From assembly GCF_003063375.1 (NCBI RefSeq), contig NZ_NERY01000001.1, forward strand, positions 1,674,001-1,738,000: a DNA stretch of 64,000 nt, given 5' to 3'. Under the pieces are notes generated by a model. The model had not been told where the DNA came from. It was given only the letters and a program-made list of their open reading frames with translations, and ran no database searches. This document shows, piece after piece, positions 8,404 to 17,581 of the stretch (positions are counted from its first letter, which is position 1; the number at the start of each line of letters is the position of its first letter). The position numbers and the translations under genes are program-made. The stretch is from Limnohabitans sp. MMS-10A-178 (GTDB lineage Bacteria; Pseudomonadota; Gammaproteobacteria; Burkholderiales; Burkholderiaceae_C).

Positions 8404-9351
8404 TTAATCTTTGGGGCGGAAGCTAATCTCTAGAACCGGCGGTACACGGCCATCTTCGTCGCGGGGGAGGGTGGCGGTTTTGTCGATGGCTTTGAGGACG
8501 GCCTCGTCCCAGGCTTTGTTGCCACTGCTAGACAAGAGTTTGCGGCTGAGGATGGTGCCATCGGTAGAGGTGCGAACTTCAACTTCGGCTTTGGGGTTGC
8601 CGGCTACATCTTCCGTGAAAGTGATGTTGGGTTTGATGCGTGCACGAATGCGGCCCGCATAGCTGGCTGAGGGGCCCGAGGATTTCAGGGCTGCGCCTTT
8701 GGCCTTTTCATCACCCGATGCACCGGCCATGCCTTGCATGCGTTTGAGATTTTCGTTGCGAAGCGCCTCGGTGCGCTTTTCTTCGGCAGCCGCTTTCTTG
8801 GCTTCTTCTTTGGCCTTGGCGGCAGCCTCAGCCTTCTTCAGTGCTTCTTCTTTTTTCTTCTTCTCGAGTTCCTTGGCTTTTTCTTTTTCTCTCTCTTTTT
8901 CTTTCTCTTTCGCCTTCTCTTTATCTAATTTTTCTTTTTCGAGTTTGTCTTTTTCCAGTTTCTTTTTCTTTTCCAGCTCAGCTTCTTTTTTCTCTTCTAG
9001 TTTCTTTTTTTCGAGTTCTTTTTTGAGTGCAATGTCGGCCGCTTCACGCTCAGCCGCTGCGTTGATCTTGGGCGCTGCGGGTGGTGGTGGAGGCGGTTCT
9101 GGTTTCTGTTCAACAGCTTTCACAGGCTCGGGCGGCGGTGGCTCCGGCTCATTGGCTGCGGGTGCAGCCTCTACGGGTACGGCAGACCATAGTTCTGCAG
9201 ATGCTGACAAGTTGTTGGGTTCGGTTTTCCATTGAACGCTAAAGGCAATTGCCACCAGCAGTAGCAAGTGCATGAACAAGGCAAAAGACAAGGAGCGACC
9301 AAACCCGCCAACAGGTGGTGGTGCAAACTCGTTGTGTGCGATGGCGTTCAT
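8404..9351 (-). CDS. tolA: Cell envelope integrity protein TolA (TonB-like C-terminus)
   Basis: 315 residues. An N-terminal membrane anchor (~22-39) is followed by a Pro-rich stretch (~65-95). A long Lys/Glu/Ala helical region (~105-210) spans the periplasm, and the C-terminal TolA/TonB-like domain (~230-315: ARIKPNITFTEDVAGNPKAEVEVR...DEAVLKAI) follows. TolA links the TolQR motor to TolB-Pal and outer-membrane constriction. It is the last gene of tolQ-tolR-tolA, 36 bp after tolR. The A/G-rich repeat coding causes spurious Ser/Phe-rich reading frames on the other strand. No tolB or pal is seen next to it. Confidence 0.9.
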   Translation of the reverse strand: MNAIAHNEFAPPPVGGFGRSLSFALFMHLLLLVAIAFSVQWKTEPNNLSASAELWSAVPVEAAPAANEPEPPPPEPVKAVEQKPEPPPPPPAAPKINAAAEREAADIALKKELEKKKLEEKKEAELEKKKKLEKDKLEKEKLDKEKAKEKEKEREKEKAKELEKKKKEEALKKAEAAAKAKEEAKKAAAEEKRTEALRNENLKRMQGMAGASGDEKAKGAALKSSGPSASYAGRIRARIKPNITFTEDVAGNPKAEVEVRTSTDGTILSRKLLSSSGNKAWDEAVLKAIDKTATLPRDEDGRVPPVLEISFRPKD

Positions 9352-9387
9352 GCGCAGTGAGTGATCTTCATGAGAAGGCCTGCGAGG

Positions 9388-9807
9388 TCAAGGCGCAAGC
9401 TGAACAGACAAGCCAACACGCTGAATGCCTGCGCGTTGAAGGGTGTCCATTACCTTCACCACGGTTTCATATTTCACATTGCGATCGGCACTGATCACCA
9501 CCGCAGAATTGGCTTGGCCTGTTTGCGCCTGCAGCACCAAGTTGGCCAAATTCTCAAGCTTGGTTTTTTGTGTTTTGCTGTCGTTCACCATTTCAAGACT
9601 GTCGTCTTTCTGAACCACAATTTGAATCACTTGATCGGGCTGTTTGGCGGCTTTGCCCACACTGGGCAAGTCGATCACGCTGGGTGAAATCATGGGCGCT
9701 GTGACCATGAAAATAATGAGCAGCACCAGCATCACATCGATGAAGGGTACCATGTTGATTTCATTGATGGTGCGGCGTCCACGACCGCGAGAGGAAACAG
9801 CAGGCAT
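9388..9807 (-). CDS. tolR: Biopolymer transporter ExbD/TolR
   Basis: 139 residues. A short basic cytoplasmic N-terminus (SSRGRGRRTINEIN) leads into one transmembrane helix (~19-40, MVPFIDVMLVLLIIF) with the essential proton-path aspartate at D24, then a periplasmic domain. With TolQ it forms the proton-driven motor of the Tol-Pal system. The ATG at 9807 is chosen because it has AGGGAG upstream and lies 19 bp after the tolQ stop. A longer in-frame start at 9918 would overlap tolQ and add residues foreign to the family. Confidence 0.93.
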   Translation of the reverse strand: MPAVSSRGRGRRTINEINMVPFIDVMLVLLIIFMVTAPMISPSVIDLPSVGKAAKQPDQVIQIVVQKDDSLEMVNDSKTQKTKLENLANLVLQAQTGQANSAVVISADRNVKYETVVKVMDTLQRAGIQRVGLSVQLAP

Positions 9808-9826
9808 GAGTGTGCTCCCTAGAGAA

Positions 9827-10549
9827 TCAGTGACCAGAAGCTGAGAGGCCCGATCCAGAAGATCCTGCGCCCGCAGAACCCCCCAAACTTCTTTGCAAAA
9901 TATTGGAGAACTCTTCAATGAAGGTTTCTAATTTAATGGCCACACGATCAATGTCGCGGGCGAAACGGTTGTAGGCCACCACGGCAGGAATGGCCGCAAA
10001 CAAGCCAATAGCAGTGGCCACCAGGGCCTCCGCAATGCCGGGCGCGACGGTGGCCAATGTTACTTGTTGCATGCTGGCCAAGCCTGTGAAGGCGTGCATG
10101 ATGCCCCACACGGTGCCAAACAAACCCACATAAGGAGAAACTGAACCCACGGAAGCTAAAAAAGACAATTGAGCTTCGGCCACATCCATCTCGCGCTGAA
10201 AACTAGCCCGCATGGCACGGCGGGCGCCATCGAGCAAAGTACCTGGGTCGGAAATGCGGCGCTCACGCAACTTTTGATACTCGCGCATGCCACTGGCAAA
10301 AATACGTTCCATGGGGCCAGCCAATTTAGAGTTTTGAACGGCTGCCGCAAACAAATCATTCAAGGAAGTACCCGACCAAAACTGCTGTTCAAACTCTTCG
10401 TTCAAAGTTTGAATGCGTTTGATGGCGGTGAGTTTGCGCACAATGGCGGCCCAGCTTGCAATGGAGATGGCCATGAGAATTAGCATGACCAGTTGCACCA
10501 CAAAGCTGGCATGCAACACAAGTTGAATGATGGACATGTCTTGGTTCAT
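9827..10549 (-). CDS. tolQ: Tol-Pal motor protein TolQ (MotA/ExbB family)
   Basis: 240 residues with three membrane segments. The first is at ~12-35 (VLHASFVVQLVMLILMAISI). The last two are the ExbB-type pair around SYVGLFGTVWGIMHAF and the ALVATAIGLFAAIPAVVAYN helix. It forms the pentameric proton channel around TolR. Its ATG overlaps the ybgC stop by 4 bases (ATGA), indicating translational coupling within ybgC-tolQRA. Confidence 0.94.
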   Translation of the reverse strand: MNQDMSIIQLVLHASFVVQLVMLILMAISIASWAAIVRKLTAIKRIQTLNEEFEQQFWSGTSLNDLFAAAVQNSKLAGPMERIFASGMREYQKLRERRISDPGTLLDGARRAMRASFQREMDVAEAQLSFLASVGSVSPYVGLFGTVWGIMHAFTGLASMQQVTLATVAPGIAEALVATAIGLFAAIPAVVAYNRFARDIDRVAIKLETFIEEFSNILQRSLGGSAGAGSSGSGLSASGH

Positions 10550-10956
10550 TGAAGTGCTTCCAATATTTGGGCCGGAATGCGGCCGGGTTTCATGGTTTGG
10601 GTGTCTACCCAGCCAATTCGGATGGTGCCCTCAGCCAAAAGTTTACGCTGACCATTGTCCAAATGCCAAGCTTGTTGAAACAGCACCAAGCTAGCTCGGC
10701 CAGCCTCTGAGGTTTGCGCTGTGACCTCAAGCAAATCATCAAGCCGTGCAGGAGAGAAATACTTGATTTGAGTTTCGCTCACCACAAACATGCCGCCACT
10801 CTTGTCTTTCAAAGATCGTTGTTCAACCCCCAAAGATCGAAGCCACTCGGTGCGCGCACGTTCAAAAAATTTCAAGTAATTGGCGTAGAAAACAATGCCA
10901 CCGGCGTCGGTGTCTTCCCAGTAAATTCGAATTGGAAATGTGAAGGTGGCTTTCAT
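10546..10956 (-). CDS. ybgC: Tol-Pal-associated acyl-CoA thioesterase
   Basis: 136 residues, single hot-dog domain. The 4-hydroxybenzoyl-CoA-thioesterase-type motif ([25 protein letters not shown], ~12-36) contains the active-site aspartate of the DTDAGG segment. YbgC hydrolyses short acyl-CoA or acyl-ACP thioesters at the membrane, and its gene is the usual first member of the tol cluster. It overlaps tolQ downstream and nusB upstream by 4 bases each, linking the tol genes to the riboflavin/nusB transcript. Confidence 0.92.
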   Translation of the reverse strand: MKATFTFPIRIYWEDTDAGGIVFYANYLKFFERARTEWLRSLGVEQRSLKDKSGGMFVVSETQIKYFSPARLDDLLEVTAQTSEAGRASLVLFQQAWHLDNGQRKLLAEGTIRIGWVDTQTMKPGRIPAQILEALQ

Positions 10957-11489
10957 GCGCGGGCGCGACCGGCTTGCCTGTCGGCTTGAACTTCATGAGG
11001 GCGCAGCTGGGGTGCTAGGCCCTCCAACACTGCGTTGACATACTTGTGACCATCGGTGCCACCGAATTCTTTGGCCAACTCAATGCACTCATTGAGGCTG
11101 ACGCGCCATGGCACATCAAGACAATGCTTCATCTCAAAAACACCAATCCACATGGTGGCGCGTTCAATGGGTGAAATTTCAGCCATGCTGCGATCGAGCA
11201 AGGGGAGAATGAGTTTGTCCAATTCAGAGGCCTGCTCGGCACAGCCATACAGCAAGGCATCGTAATGGGCAGAATCGGCTTTGTGAAAGCCAGACAAATC
11301 GCGCGTGAACACATCGATGTCTGCGGCCTCATTTTTGCCAACCAACACTTGATAGAGTGCTTGAAGCGCAAATTCGCGCGCTCGGCTTCGAGCCGATTTG
11401 CTGGCGGACTTGCCAGGTTTTCGGCTTGCAGCTTTGCTGGGTTTGACTGCCTGACCCAAAGCTGCAGAGTTTTCTGGCAACTCACTCAT
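10953..11489 (-). CDS. nusB: Transcription antitermination factor NusB
   Basis: 178 residues. The all-helical NusB fold begins around residue 33 ([14 protein letters not shown]), after a basic Ala/Lys/Ser-rich N-terminal extension of ~30 residues. The C-terminal core includes [30 protein letters not shown]. It binds boxA RNA with NusE to promote rRNA antitermination. The pairing ribH-nusB is conserved in proteobacteria; here the ATG overlaps the ribH stop by 4 bases. Confidence 0.94.
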   Translation of the reverse strand: MSELPENSAALGQAVKPSKAASRKPGKSASKSARSRAREFALQALYQVLVGKNEAADIDVFTRDLSGFHKADSAHYDALLYGCAEQASELDKLILPLLDRSMAEISPIERATMWIGVFEMKHCLDVPWRVSLNECIELAKEFGGTDGHKYVNAVLEGLAPQLRPHEVQADRQAGRARA

Positions 11490-11980
11490 GCCAGTTCCTC
11501 GCCGTCCAATTCATCGTCACCCACAGACAAGTCCTCCAACAGCATGGCCATTTCGACGGCAACACGAGCAGCATCACGCCCCTTCTCTGTTTGTCGGGCA
11601 ATGGCTTGCTCTAAATTTTCGGTGGTCAAAATGGCGTTGGCAATGGGCACGTTGTAGTCGAGGGCAATTCGGCTCACGCCAGCGCCCGATTCATTGGCCA
11701 CCAATTCGAAATGATAAGTTTCACCGCGAATGATGCAGCCCAAGGCAATCAAGGCGTCGTACTCGCCTCGCTCGGCCATGGCTTGCAAGGCAATGGGGAC
11801 TTCCAAGGCGCCTGGCACCAACACATGATCGATGTCGTGCACACCCAAGGCTTCCAGTTCCTGAATGCAAGCCACAGCCAGTGCATTGGTGATGCCATCG
11901 TTAAAGCGGGCTTGAACAATGCCAATGTGCAGACCTAAGCCGTCCAACTCTTGTTCAATACCTTTGTCTGCGCCTTGCAT
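11486..11980 (-). CDS. ribH: 6,7-dimethyl-8-ribityllumazine synthase
   Basis: 164 residues. It condenses 5-amino-6-ribitylaminouracil with 3,4-dihydroxy-2-butanone 4-phosphate, the penultimate riboflavin step. Signatures are the N-terminal [26 protein letters not shown] (~56-69) and [17 protein letters not shown] (~82-98) with the catalytic histidine. It starts 2 bp after the ribBA stop and overlaps nusB downstream. Confidence 0.96.
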   Translation of the reverse strand: MQGADKGIEQELDGLGLHIGIVQARFNDGITNALAVACIQELEALGVHDIDHVLVPGALEVPIALQAMAERGEYDALIALGCIIRGETYHFELVANESGAGVSRIALDYNVPIANAILTTENLEQAIARQTEKGRDAARVAVEMAMLLEDLSVGDDELDGEELA

Positions 11981-11982
11981 AT

Positions 11983-13116
11983 TTATTCCTTAGGGATATA
12001 ACCGGTCACTTCAACGCCATAACCCGCCATGCTGGGCATGCGTCGGGGTTGGCCCATGAGTTTCATTTTCTGAACACCGCACTCGCGCACGATTTGAATG
12101 CCCACACCGTAGGTGCGCAAATCCATTTTGCTTCTGTTGGGCGCTTGTGCCGAACGAGCTCGACCTTCAAACTGCGCGAGCAATTGGTTTGCGCTTTCTC
12201 CACAATTGAGGAGAACAGCCACACCGTGCCCTTGCTTGTTGATGTAGTTCAAACTGTTTTCCAAGCTCCAGGAGTGCATGCTGCGACCCACTTCTAAAAC
12301 ATCGAACACAGAAAGGGGTTCATGCACGCGAACAGGCACTTCTGAATCTGCTTGCCATTTGCCTTTGACCAAGGCCAAGTGCAAAGATTGGCTGGGTTTG
12401 TCTTTGAAAGCATGCGCTGTGAACTCGCCGTGGGCAGTTTGCAAAATGCGCGTGCCTACTTTTTCCACCAATGACTCGGTGCGACTGCGGTATGCAATGA
12501 GGTCGGCTATGGTGCCAATTTTGAGGCCGTGCTCTGCAGCAAAAATTTGCAGGTCGGGCAAGCGCGCCATGGTGCCGTCGTCCTTCATGATTTCGCAAAT
12601 CACGGAAGAGGCACTGCAGCCAGCCATGGTGCCCAAATCGCAACCAGCTTCGGTATGGCCTGCGCGCATCAACACACCGCCGTCCACCGCTTGCAATGGA
12701 AAAATATGGCCTGGTTGAACCAAGTCTTTGGCGGTGGCATTGGCAGCCACAGCCGCCTTGACAGTCAGTGCACGATCGGCGGCTGAAATACCTGTGGTTA
12801 CGCCTTCGGCCGCTTCAATCGAAACCGTAAAAGCCGTGCTGTAGACAGTGCCATTGCTGGTGGCCATGGGTGGCAATTTGAGGTGTTCGCAACGCTCGCG
12901 GGTAAGGGTGAGACAAATGAGGCCTCGACCAAAGCGGGCCATGAAGTTGATGGCCTCTGCTGTGATGTGGTCTGAGGCAATGAGCAAGTCGCCTTCGTTT
13001 TCGCGGTCTTCGTCGTCCACCATGATGACAATGCGACCCGCGCGCAGGTCAGCGACGATGTCTTCTACCGGAGAAATTTGCACAGGCGTCACGGGACTGC
13101 CAGAATTCGTCGTCAT
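11983..13116 (-). CDS. ribBA: 3,4-dihydroxy-2-butanone-4-phosphate synthase with degenerate GTP cyclohydrolase II-like domain
   Basis: 377 residues from the ATG at 13116, which gives 10 bp spacing to ribE. The N-terminal RibB domain (~1-205) is intact: [13 protein letters not shown], the [12 protein letters not shown] segment and HTEAGCDL. It converts ribulose 5-phosphate to the four-carbon riboflavin precursor. The C-terminal RibA-like domain keeps the fold ([22 protein letters not shown]) but I see no CxxxxxxxxxxCxC zinc site of GTP cyclohydrolase II; that segment reads [16 protein letters not shown] infer it supplies only RibB activity, with a separate RibA elsewhere, as known for several proteobacterial RibBA proteins. 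Confidence 0.9.
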   Translation of the reverse strand: MTTNSGSPVTPVQISPVEDIVADLRAGRIVIMVDDEDRENEGDLLIASDHITAEAINFMARFGRGLICLTLTRERCEHLKLPPMATSNGTVYSTAFTVSIEAAEGVTTGISAADRALTVKAAVAANATAKDLVQPGHIFPLQAVDGGVLMRAGHTEAGCDLGTMAGCSASSVICEIMKDDGTMARLPDLQIFAAEHGLKIGTIADLIAYRSRTESLVEKVGTRILQTAHGEFTAHAFKDKPSQSLHLALVKGKWQADSEVPVRVHEPLSVFDVLEVGRSMHSWSLENSLNYINKQGHGVAVLLNCGESANQLLAQFEGRARSAQAPNRSKMDLRTYGVGIQIVRECGVQKMKLMGQPRRMPSMAGYGVEVTGYIPKE

Positions 13117-13126
13117 GTCACAACTT

Positions 13127-13792
13127 TCAAGAGGACTTGCCAGCCTGCAGGGCTGGCGAAACTGAGTGGTTGGCCGCATCGTTGCTGAGCATGCGCTCCA
13201 CATAACGTGCGATCAGGTCGATTTCCAAATTCACGCGGCTGCCTTTTTCCAAAGTACCCAAGGCCGTGTTCTCGATGGTGTGCGGAATGAGGTTGATGCT
13301 GAACTCGCAGCCTTCGGCCGTATCGGCCACTTTGTTCACTGTGAGGCTCACGCCATTGATGGTGATGGAGCCTTTGTAGGCCAAGTATTTGCCCATGCCA
13401 ACAGGCGCTTGAATGCGCAGTTCCCAGCTCTCGCCCACTTGCGCAAAGTGCGTGACGTGGCCAATGCCATCGACGTGCCCCGACACGATGTGACCGCCGA
13501 GGCGGTCGTGGGCGCGCAAAGCTTTTTCTAGGTTGACTTTGCCAAGCTCAGTGAGGCCGCAGGTTTTGTCGAGCGACTCGGCTGACACATCGATGGTGAA
13601 TTGATGCGTGGCGAGGTCGAAGGAGGTGACGGTCATGCAGGCGCCGTTGATGGCGATGCTGTCGCCCAAGCCGACGTCGTCCAGGTAGCCCGCGGGCACC
13701 TCGAGAGTGAGTCGCTTGCCATGGCTTAAAGAGCTGCCCAGGTCGTGGAGGGCGGCGATACGCCCCACGCCGGTGATGATTCCGGTAAACAT
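13127..13792 (-). CDS. ribE: Riboflavin synthase alpha subunit
   Basis: 221 residues, the typical length. The conserved N-terminus [12 protein letters not shown] is followed by two lumazine-binding barrels (~1-97 and ~98-200). The second barrel carries [13 protein letters not shown] and [15 protein letters not shown]. It dismutates two dimethylribityllumazines to riboflavin. It is second in ribD-ribE-ribBA-ribH, 30 bp downstream of ribD. Confidence 0.95.
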   Translation of the reverse strand: MFTGIITGVGRIAALHDLGSSLSHGKRLTLEVPAGYLDDVGLGDSIAINGACMTVTSFDLATHQFTIDVSAESLDKTCGLTELGKVNLEKALRAHDRLGGHIVSGHVDGIGHVTHFAQVGESWELRIQAPVGMGKYLAYKGSITINGVSLTVNKVADTAEGCEFSINLIPHTIENTALGTLEKGSRVNLEIDLIARYVERMLSNDAANHSVSPALQAGKSS

Positions 13793-13822
13793 GGAGCGTA
13801 TTTTCGCAGGGATTGGGCCCGT

Positions 13823-14956
13823 TTAGGCCTGTACCCTGGCTAAAACCCGCAAATCTTTTCCAATTAACTGTGTTTCGGTGAAGACCAGCGACAGGCCTTG
13901 TGACAAGTCTTGCAGTGGTCCCCAGTGGGCCATGCCTTGGCCCATACCGAGCATTTTGGGCGCCAAATAAACCAAAAATTCATCGACGCAAGCCTCTCGA
14001 ATGAGCGACCCATTGAGTTTGTGACCCGCCTCGACGTGCAGCTCATTCACCTCTCGCCGCGCCAGATCTGTCATGAGGGCTGGCAGATCCACTTTGCCTT
14101 GAGGGTTGGGAAGCAAGGTGACGTGAGCGCCCAACGCCTCGAGAGCTTGCCTTTTTTCAGGGTGGTCTTTGGCGGCATAAATCCAGACTTTTCTGGGGGT
14201 CTTGGCCCCAGCTTGGCTGTGTTGGAACAATTTGGCAGACGGAGGCGTTTCCAATTGGCTGTCCACAATGACCAAATGTGGCATGCGGGGTGTTAGGTCT
14301 GGGTGGGGGCACAGGCGCAGGTCTAGCAGCGGATCGTCTTCCAGCACCGTGCCAATGCCCGTGAGAATGGCGCAGGCCCGAGCACGCCAAGCATGACCGT
14401 CCGAGCGAGCTTCAGAGCTGGTGATCCACTGGCTTTGGCCGTTTTGCAGGGCTGTTTGGCCATCCAAGGAGGCCGCTATTTTCAGGCGCACCCAAGGTTT
14501 TTGTCGCTTCATGCGACTCAAAAAACCTGGGTTTTGTTGTTCTGCAAGTGTTGCACCCTGGCCCACTTCAACGTCAATGCCTGCGGCTTTCAAGCGGTCA
14601 AAGCCTTGGCCTGCAACCAAGGGGTTGGGGTCGGCCAGAGCCGCCACCACTTTGCCCAGTTTGGCCTTGATGAGCGCATCGCAGCAAGGCGCAGTGCGGC
14701 CATGGTGAGAGCAGGGCTCAAGGGTGACATAGGCCGTGGCGCCTTCAACACGGTGGCCGCGACTTTCTGCATCGTGCAAGGCCACAATTTCGGCATGTGG
14801 CCCACCCGCTTGTTGCGTATGTCCCTGTCCCAAAATTTGGCCTTGGGCATCCACAATGACACAACCCACCCTCGGATTGGGTGAAGTGATGCGCAGGGCC
14901 TTGTCTGCCAGGCTTAGGGCTTGCAGCATGAAGGGGCTGACGGTGATGGGGCTCAT
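13823..14956 (-). CDS. ribD: Bifunctional pyrimidine deaminase/reductase RibD
   Basis: 377 residues from the ATG at 14956. The N-terminal deaminase domain has the zinc set H54-A-E56 and P81-C82...C91. The C-terminal reductase domain runs from ~155 (RPWVRLKIAASLDGQTAL through AGHKLNGSLI). It performs the two early riboflavin steps after GTP cyclohydrolase II. Longer in-frame starts reach 15064 but would overlap the upstream minor-pilin gene and lack family similarity. It is the first rib gene, 62 bp downstream of the pilin-like cluster. I saw no FMN riboswitch consensus in that gap. Confidence 0.93.
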   Translation of the reverse strand: MSPITVSPFMLQALSLADKALRITSPNPRVGCVIVDAQGQILGQGHTQQAGGPHAEIVALHDAESRGHRVEGATAYVTLEPCSHHGRTAPCCDALIKAKLGKVVAALADPNPLVAGQGFDRLKAAGIDVEVGQGATLAEQQNPGFLSRMKRQKPWVRLKIAASLDGQTALQNGQSQWITSSEARSDGHAWRARACAILTGIGTVLEDDPLLDLRLCPHPDLTPRMPHLVIVDSQLETPPSAKLFQHSQAGAKTPRKVWIYAAKDHPEKRQALEALGAHVTLLPNPQGKVDLPALMTDLARREVNELHVEAGHKLNGSLIREACVDEFLVYLAPKMLGMGQGMAHWGPLQDLSQGLSLVFTETQLIGKDLRVLARVQA

Positions 14957-15018
14957 TGAGGGTAAAGAAAAATGCCAAGGATCAAATGTCCATCCTAAAA
15001 GTCCAAGGATACGACAAG

Positions 15019-15456
15019 TTAAAGGCCAACCCAAGTAGGGGTGCTGGCGCGTCGAATGTGCCAATGCAATTCGGCAGAGCTGTCAGGCTTGTCTTGGTGT
15101 GGCCATTTCACAGTAATTTGCAAAGTTTGTAGCAGCTGGGGGTTTTGGCTTTGGGTTGAGATGCTTTTGATGAGCCAACTTCTTTCAAATTGAACGCCGG
15201 CTTCGTTGCTCAATGCATCGGCCTGTTGGGAGCCTTGAAACATAGAAAGGCAAATGTTGGTGCGCACTTGCCAACATTCTGCAAGGTCTTGTGCCAAGCC
15301 GCTGGCAAATGCCAAATTTCTTTGATGTTGGTTGGCGGCCATGCTGACAACACTGAGTTGGAAGACTCCCGACAGACCCATGGCCAAAATGGCACTGGCA
15401 AAGACGGCCTCCAACACCGTGAAGCCGTGCGGAGCAACTTGCCTAGAGCCCCGCAT
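15019..15456 (-). CDS. PilV-like type IV minor pilin
   Basis: 145 residues from the ATG at 15456, which overlaps the upstream gene by 14 bp. The prepilin signature HGFTVLEAVFASAILAMGLS (G at ~11, E at ~16) gives a short basic leader, a peptidase cleavage site and the hydrophobic helix. The rest is a poorly conserved globular domain with LAECW and a C-terminal WHIRRASTPTW. It is probably a minor pseudopilin that primes pilus assembly, last of a four-gene minor pilin set on this strand. Confidence 0.75.
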   Translation of the reverse strand: MRGSRQVAPHGFTVLEAVFASAILAMGLSGVFQLSVVSMAANQHQRNLAFASGLAQDLAECWQVRTNICLSMFQGSQQADALSNEAGVQFERSWLIKSISTQSQNPQLLQTLQITVKWPHQDKPDSSAELHWHIRRASTPTWVGL

Positions 15457-16417
15457 TTTTCCAAGAGCCAGAAACCCGTTGCACACGCGATGCATCAATG
15501 CCCGATGGCCACTCAAAACGCGCCGCCTCAGCTTGAACGAAAAGCTGCGGCACGGGGTTCTGGCATGCATTGGCGCTTTGAAAATAAACCAAGCCAGTGA
15601 TGGCGGCCTGATTGGCAATTTCAGGGCATTGCACAGCGCAAGCCAGGCTTGAAAAAATCAAAACCACAGGCTCGCTTTGGGTGCCCAAACTTTGCGTCCA
15701 ACTGAGCGGGCTGTCGACCCAATAGACAGATCGACTGGGCTTTGTTTGGCTGCTCAAAGCACTTTGAGTTTGAGCTTCTGAAATGGCTTTCAGTTGAGCG
15801 GGCGTGGTGCTGCCAAAAAACTTGGCCCACGCCACAGGAGCGCATGGCTTGGCGTTAGTTTGAGACTGAGACATTGCTTCTAAATTGGGTGCCACCCAAG
15901 GTGAGCTGATGGGAATGTAAACACTTTGCTGAACCGTGGCACGACTACCCGCACCTGTCTGCTCTGCATTCAAGCTCACTTGAACCCAAATTTTGATTTT
16001 GTGCGGCGCCAATTTCACGTCCCTTATAAACAGCATAAATGAATCGGAGGTGTCGACCGAATCTGGCCAGGGCAATGCGGCAATGCCCTTGCCCAATGTG
16101 CTCAGCCCTTCAGCCGACCACTTCAAGCACTGCCATTGTGCCGAGGCATGCTTGGAGGGGCATTGGCTTTGAGAGGCATTGCGCCAAAAGGCTGTGTCAA
16201 TGGCCATGTCTTGCCCCGAGTAGGTGCTGTCTATGAGTGCGATGCTGGTTTCTAAAAGCGACTCACTGACGGCGAGTGCTTGAGCAGCGTGCAGCTGGTG
16301 CTGGCTTCGCTTGGTTTCTGACATCACAGACTGCAGCGTCATCCACGCAAGCAAGCTTGTGATGAAGACCAAACAACTGGCTGTCCAAAGGGTGGCCATG
16401 CCACGATTTGACGTCAT
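15443..16417 (-). CDS. PilX-like pilus assembly protein
   Basis: 324 residues. The N-terminus RGMATLWTASCLVFITSLLAWMTLQSV is a single hydrophobic helix preceded by a short basic stretch. It lacks the E+5 of major pilins, as is common in PilX-type proteins. The body (~40-324) is a presumed periplasmic domain with several cysteines (~95, 204, 289, 296). Its position between the PilW-like and PilV-like genes, with 4-base and 14-base overlaps, supports the assignment more than sequence similarity does. Confidence 0.6.
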   Translation of the reverse strand: MTSNRGMATLWTASCLVFITSLLAWMTLQSVMSETKRSQHQLHAAQALAVSESLLETSIALIDSTYSGQDMAIDTAFWRNASQSQCPSKHASAQWQCLKWSAEGLSTLGKGIAALPWPDSVDTSDSFMLFIRDVKLAPHKIKIWVQVSLNAEQTGAGSRATVQQSVYIPISSPWVAPNLEAMSQSQTNAKPCAPVAWAKFFGSTTPAQLKAISEAQTQSALSSQTKPSRSVYWVDSPLSWTQSLGTQSEPVVLIFSSLACAVQCPEIANQAAITGLVYFQSANACQNPVPQLFVQAEAARFEWPSGIDASRVQRVSGSWKNAGL

Positions 16418-17022
16418 GAATCAGCGCTCAGGCAAGATGACCCAAGGTGGCGGGCGCGTGTGCTTGCATTGCGCAACCTGACCTGTCGTTGCCATGTCAT
16501 GGCAGTTGTGTCGGAGCTCAATTGCTTGCGAATTGCCATGGTCAAATTAACCACTTGGCTGAGTGAGGCAGGATCGCATTGCAGCTGAATTTCAAACGCC
16601 AAAATGTGCCAATTTTGAAACTTGGTGAGTGCTGTCCAAACCACAGGTTTGCAGGCGGTTTTCATTTGAACTTGATTGGCATAGAAGCGAAAACCGCTGC
16701 ACTCATTGTTTTCTTTGATGCCGTTTTCATTGCGATCTACACTGAACAGTATTTGCTGCTCAGACACCTGAAAATCTTCAAGTGCGCCACAAAATTGACT
16801 AGGACAATGAGCGTCTTGCGAGCCATTGTTGACCAAGCTGCTGCTGTGAAAATGGGCACGTCGTAAATCATGCACCAGGGTGTCCATAAGGGCGCTGCTT
16901 TCTTGTTGCGCGCGACTCTTTTGCAAAATTTCTTTGCTGTGTTGCCATTGAAAATTAACCCAAAACGTGGCAGCACTCAACACACTCAAACCAATGGCAA
17001 TGCCAACTAACAGATTCACCAT
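16414..17022 (-). CDS. PilW-like minor pilin lacking a canonical prepilin motif
   Basis: 202 residues from the ATG at 17022, which overlaps the preceding pilin gene by 7 bases. The N-terminus MVNLLVGIAIGLSVLSAATF resembles the ELMVALAIGL helix of PilW. The glycine and E+5 of the peptidase site are absent: N replaces E, and the leader before it is missing. A domain with cysteines (CPSQFCG ~76-82, C103) follows. Reading upstream in frame does not restore a GFxLxE motif. The call rests on the helix and the neighbourhood. Confidence 0.55.
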   Translation of the reverse strand: MVNLLVGIAIGLSVLSAATFWVNFQWQHSKEILQKSRAQQESSALMDTLVHDLRRAHFHSSSLVNNGSQDAHCPSQFCGALEDFQVSEQQILFSVDRNENGIKENNECSGFRFYANQVQMKTACKPVVWTALTKFQNWHILAFEIQLQCDPASLSQVVNLTMAIRKQLSSDTTAMTWQRQVRLRNASTRARHLGSSCLSADS

Positions 17023-17471
17023 TTCCAGCAGCCGCCAATATCGCTCAAGACCGATGCATTGCTGGTGCGCAGCAATTGGGCGTTGGCTGAAACGTGAAGA
17101 CTCAGTGAACTGCAAGCGGTGTCCCGACTTTGCGTGCCAACTGCTGTGGCGTGCAGAACGTAGCCTTGCGAATGGCTGCTTTGGAGATCTAAGAGGTAAT
17201 GCTGTGACAGGGAATGCGAGCTTGGCCAATTGAGCTCCGTCAAAGAGCTGGCATATTCGGGGTTCAAGCCTCGCCATTGCAATTGGCGCAAATGCAATTG
17301 CAGCAGAGAGTTTTGAGCGTCTTGTCGTCTGCTTGTTTGCCACTGCAGCTCGAGCTGAGGCAAAGCAATGCCCATCAAAATGCCAATGAGCGCAATGCTC
17401 ACAAGCGATTCAATCAGGGTAAAGCCTGCGGTGTTGCAGCAGGGGAATGGCGGATTGTTTACAGCTTTCAT
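17016..17471 (-). CDS. PilE-like type IV pilin/pseudopilin
   Basis: 151 residues with a complete class III signal: leader ending in NTAG, then FTLIESLVSIALIGILMGIALPQL (cleavage after G17, E at +5). A short body has two C-terminal cysteines (C120 and C148), as in pilin D-loops. It is the first gene of the minus-strand set PilE-PilW-PilX-PilV and is divergent from a FimT-like pseudopilin 110 bp away. It is likely a minor pilin of a type IV pilus used for adhesion, DNA uptake or twitching. Confidence 0.75.
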   Translation of the reverse strand: MKAVNNPPFPCCNTAGFTLIESLVSIALIGILMGIALPQLELQWQTSRRQDAQNSLLQLHLRQLQWRGLNPEYASSLTELNWPSSHSLSQHYLLDLQSSHSQGYVLHATAVGTQSRDTACSSLSLHVSANAQLLRTSNASVLSDIGGCWKW

Positions 17472-17581
17472 GGGCAGAGCATGTCATGCCAAACCAAGTA
17501 AACAGTGGCATTGACTTGCAATCGCTTCAAAGTGACAGGCAATGTGAGAGTCCCGGTGTTGCAACAGTGAAAACTCTTGAC

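Noticed and set aside
8841..9030. Repeats within tolA as a possible CRISPR or tandem repeat array
   Set aside because: Irregular Lys/Glu codon repetition of a coiled region; no constant repeat and spacer pattern. No CRISPR array was found anywhere in the window.
8699..9235. Ser/Phe-rich plus-strand frame opposite tolA
   Set aside because: Produced by the A/G-rich Lys/Glu codons of tolA read backwards.
17023..17343. Upstream extension of the PilW-like frame
   Set aside because: Overlaps the PilE-like gene fully, has unlikely composition and does not supply a prepilin signal.
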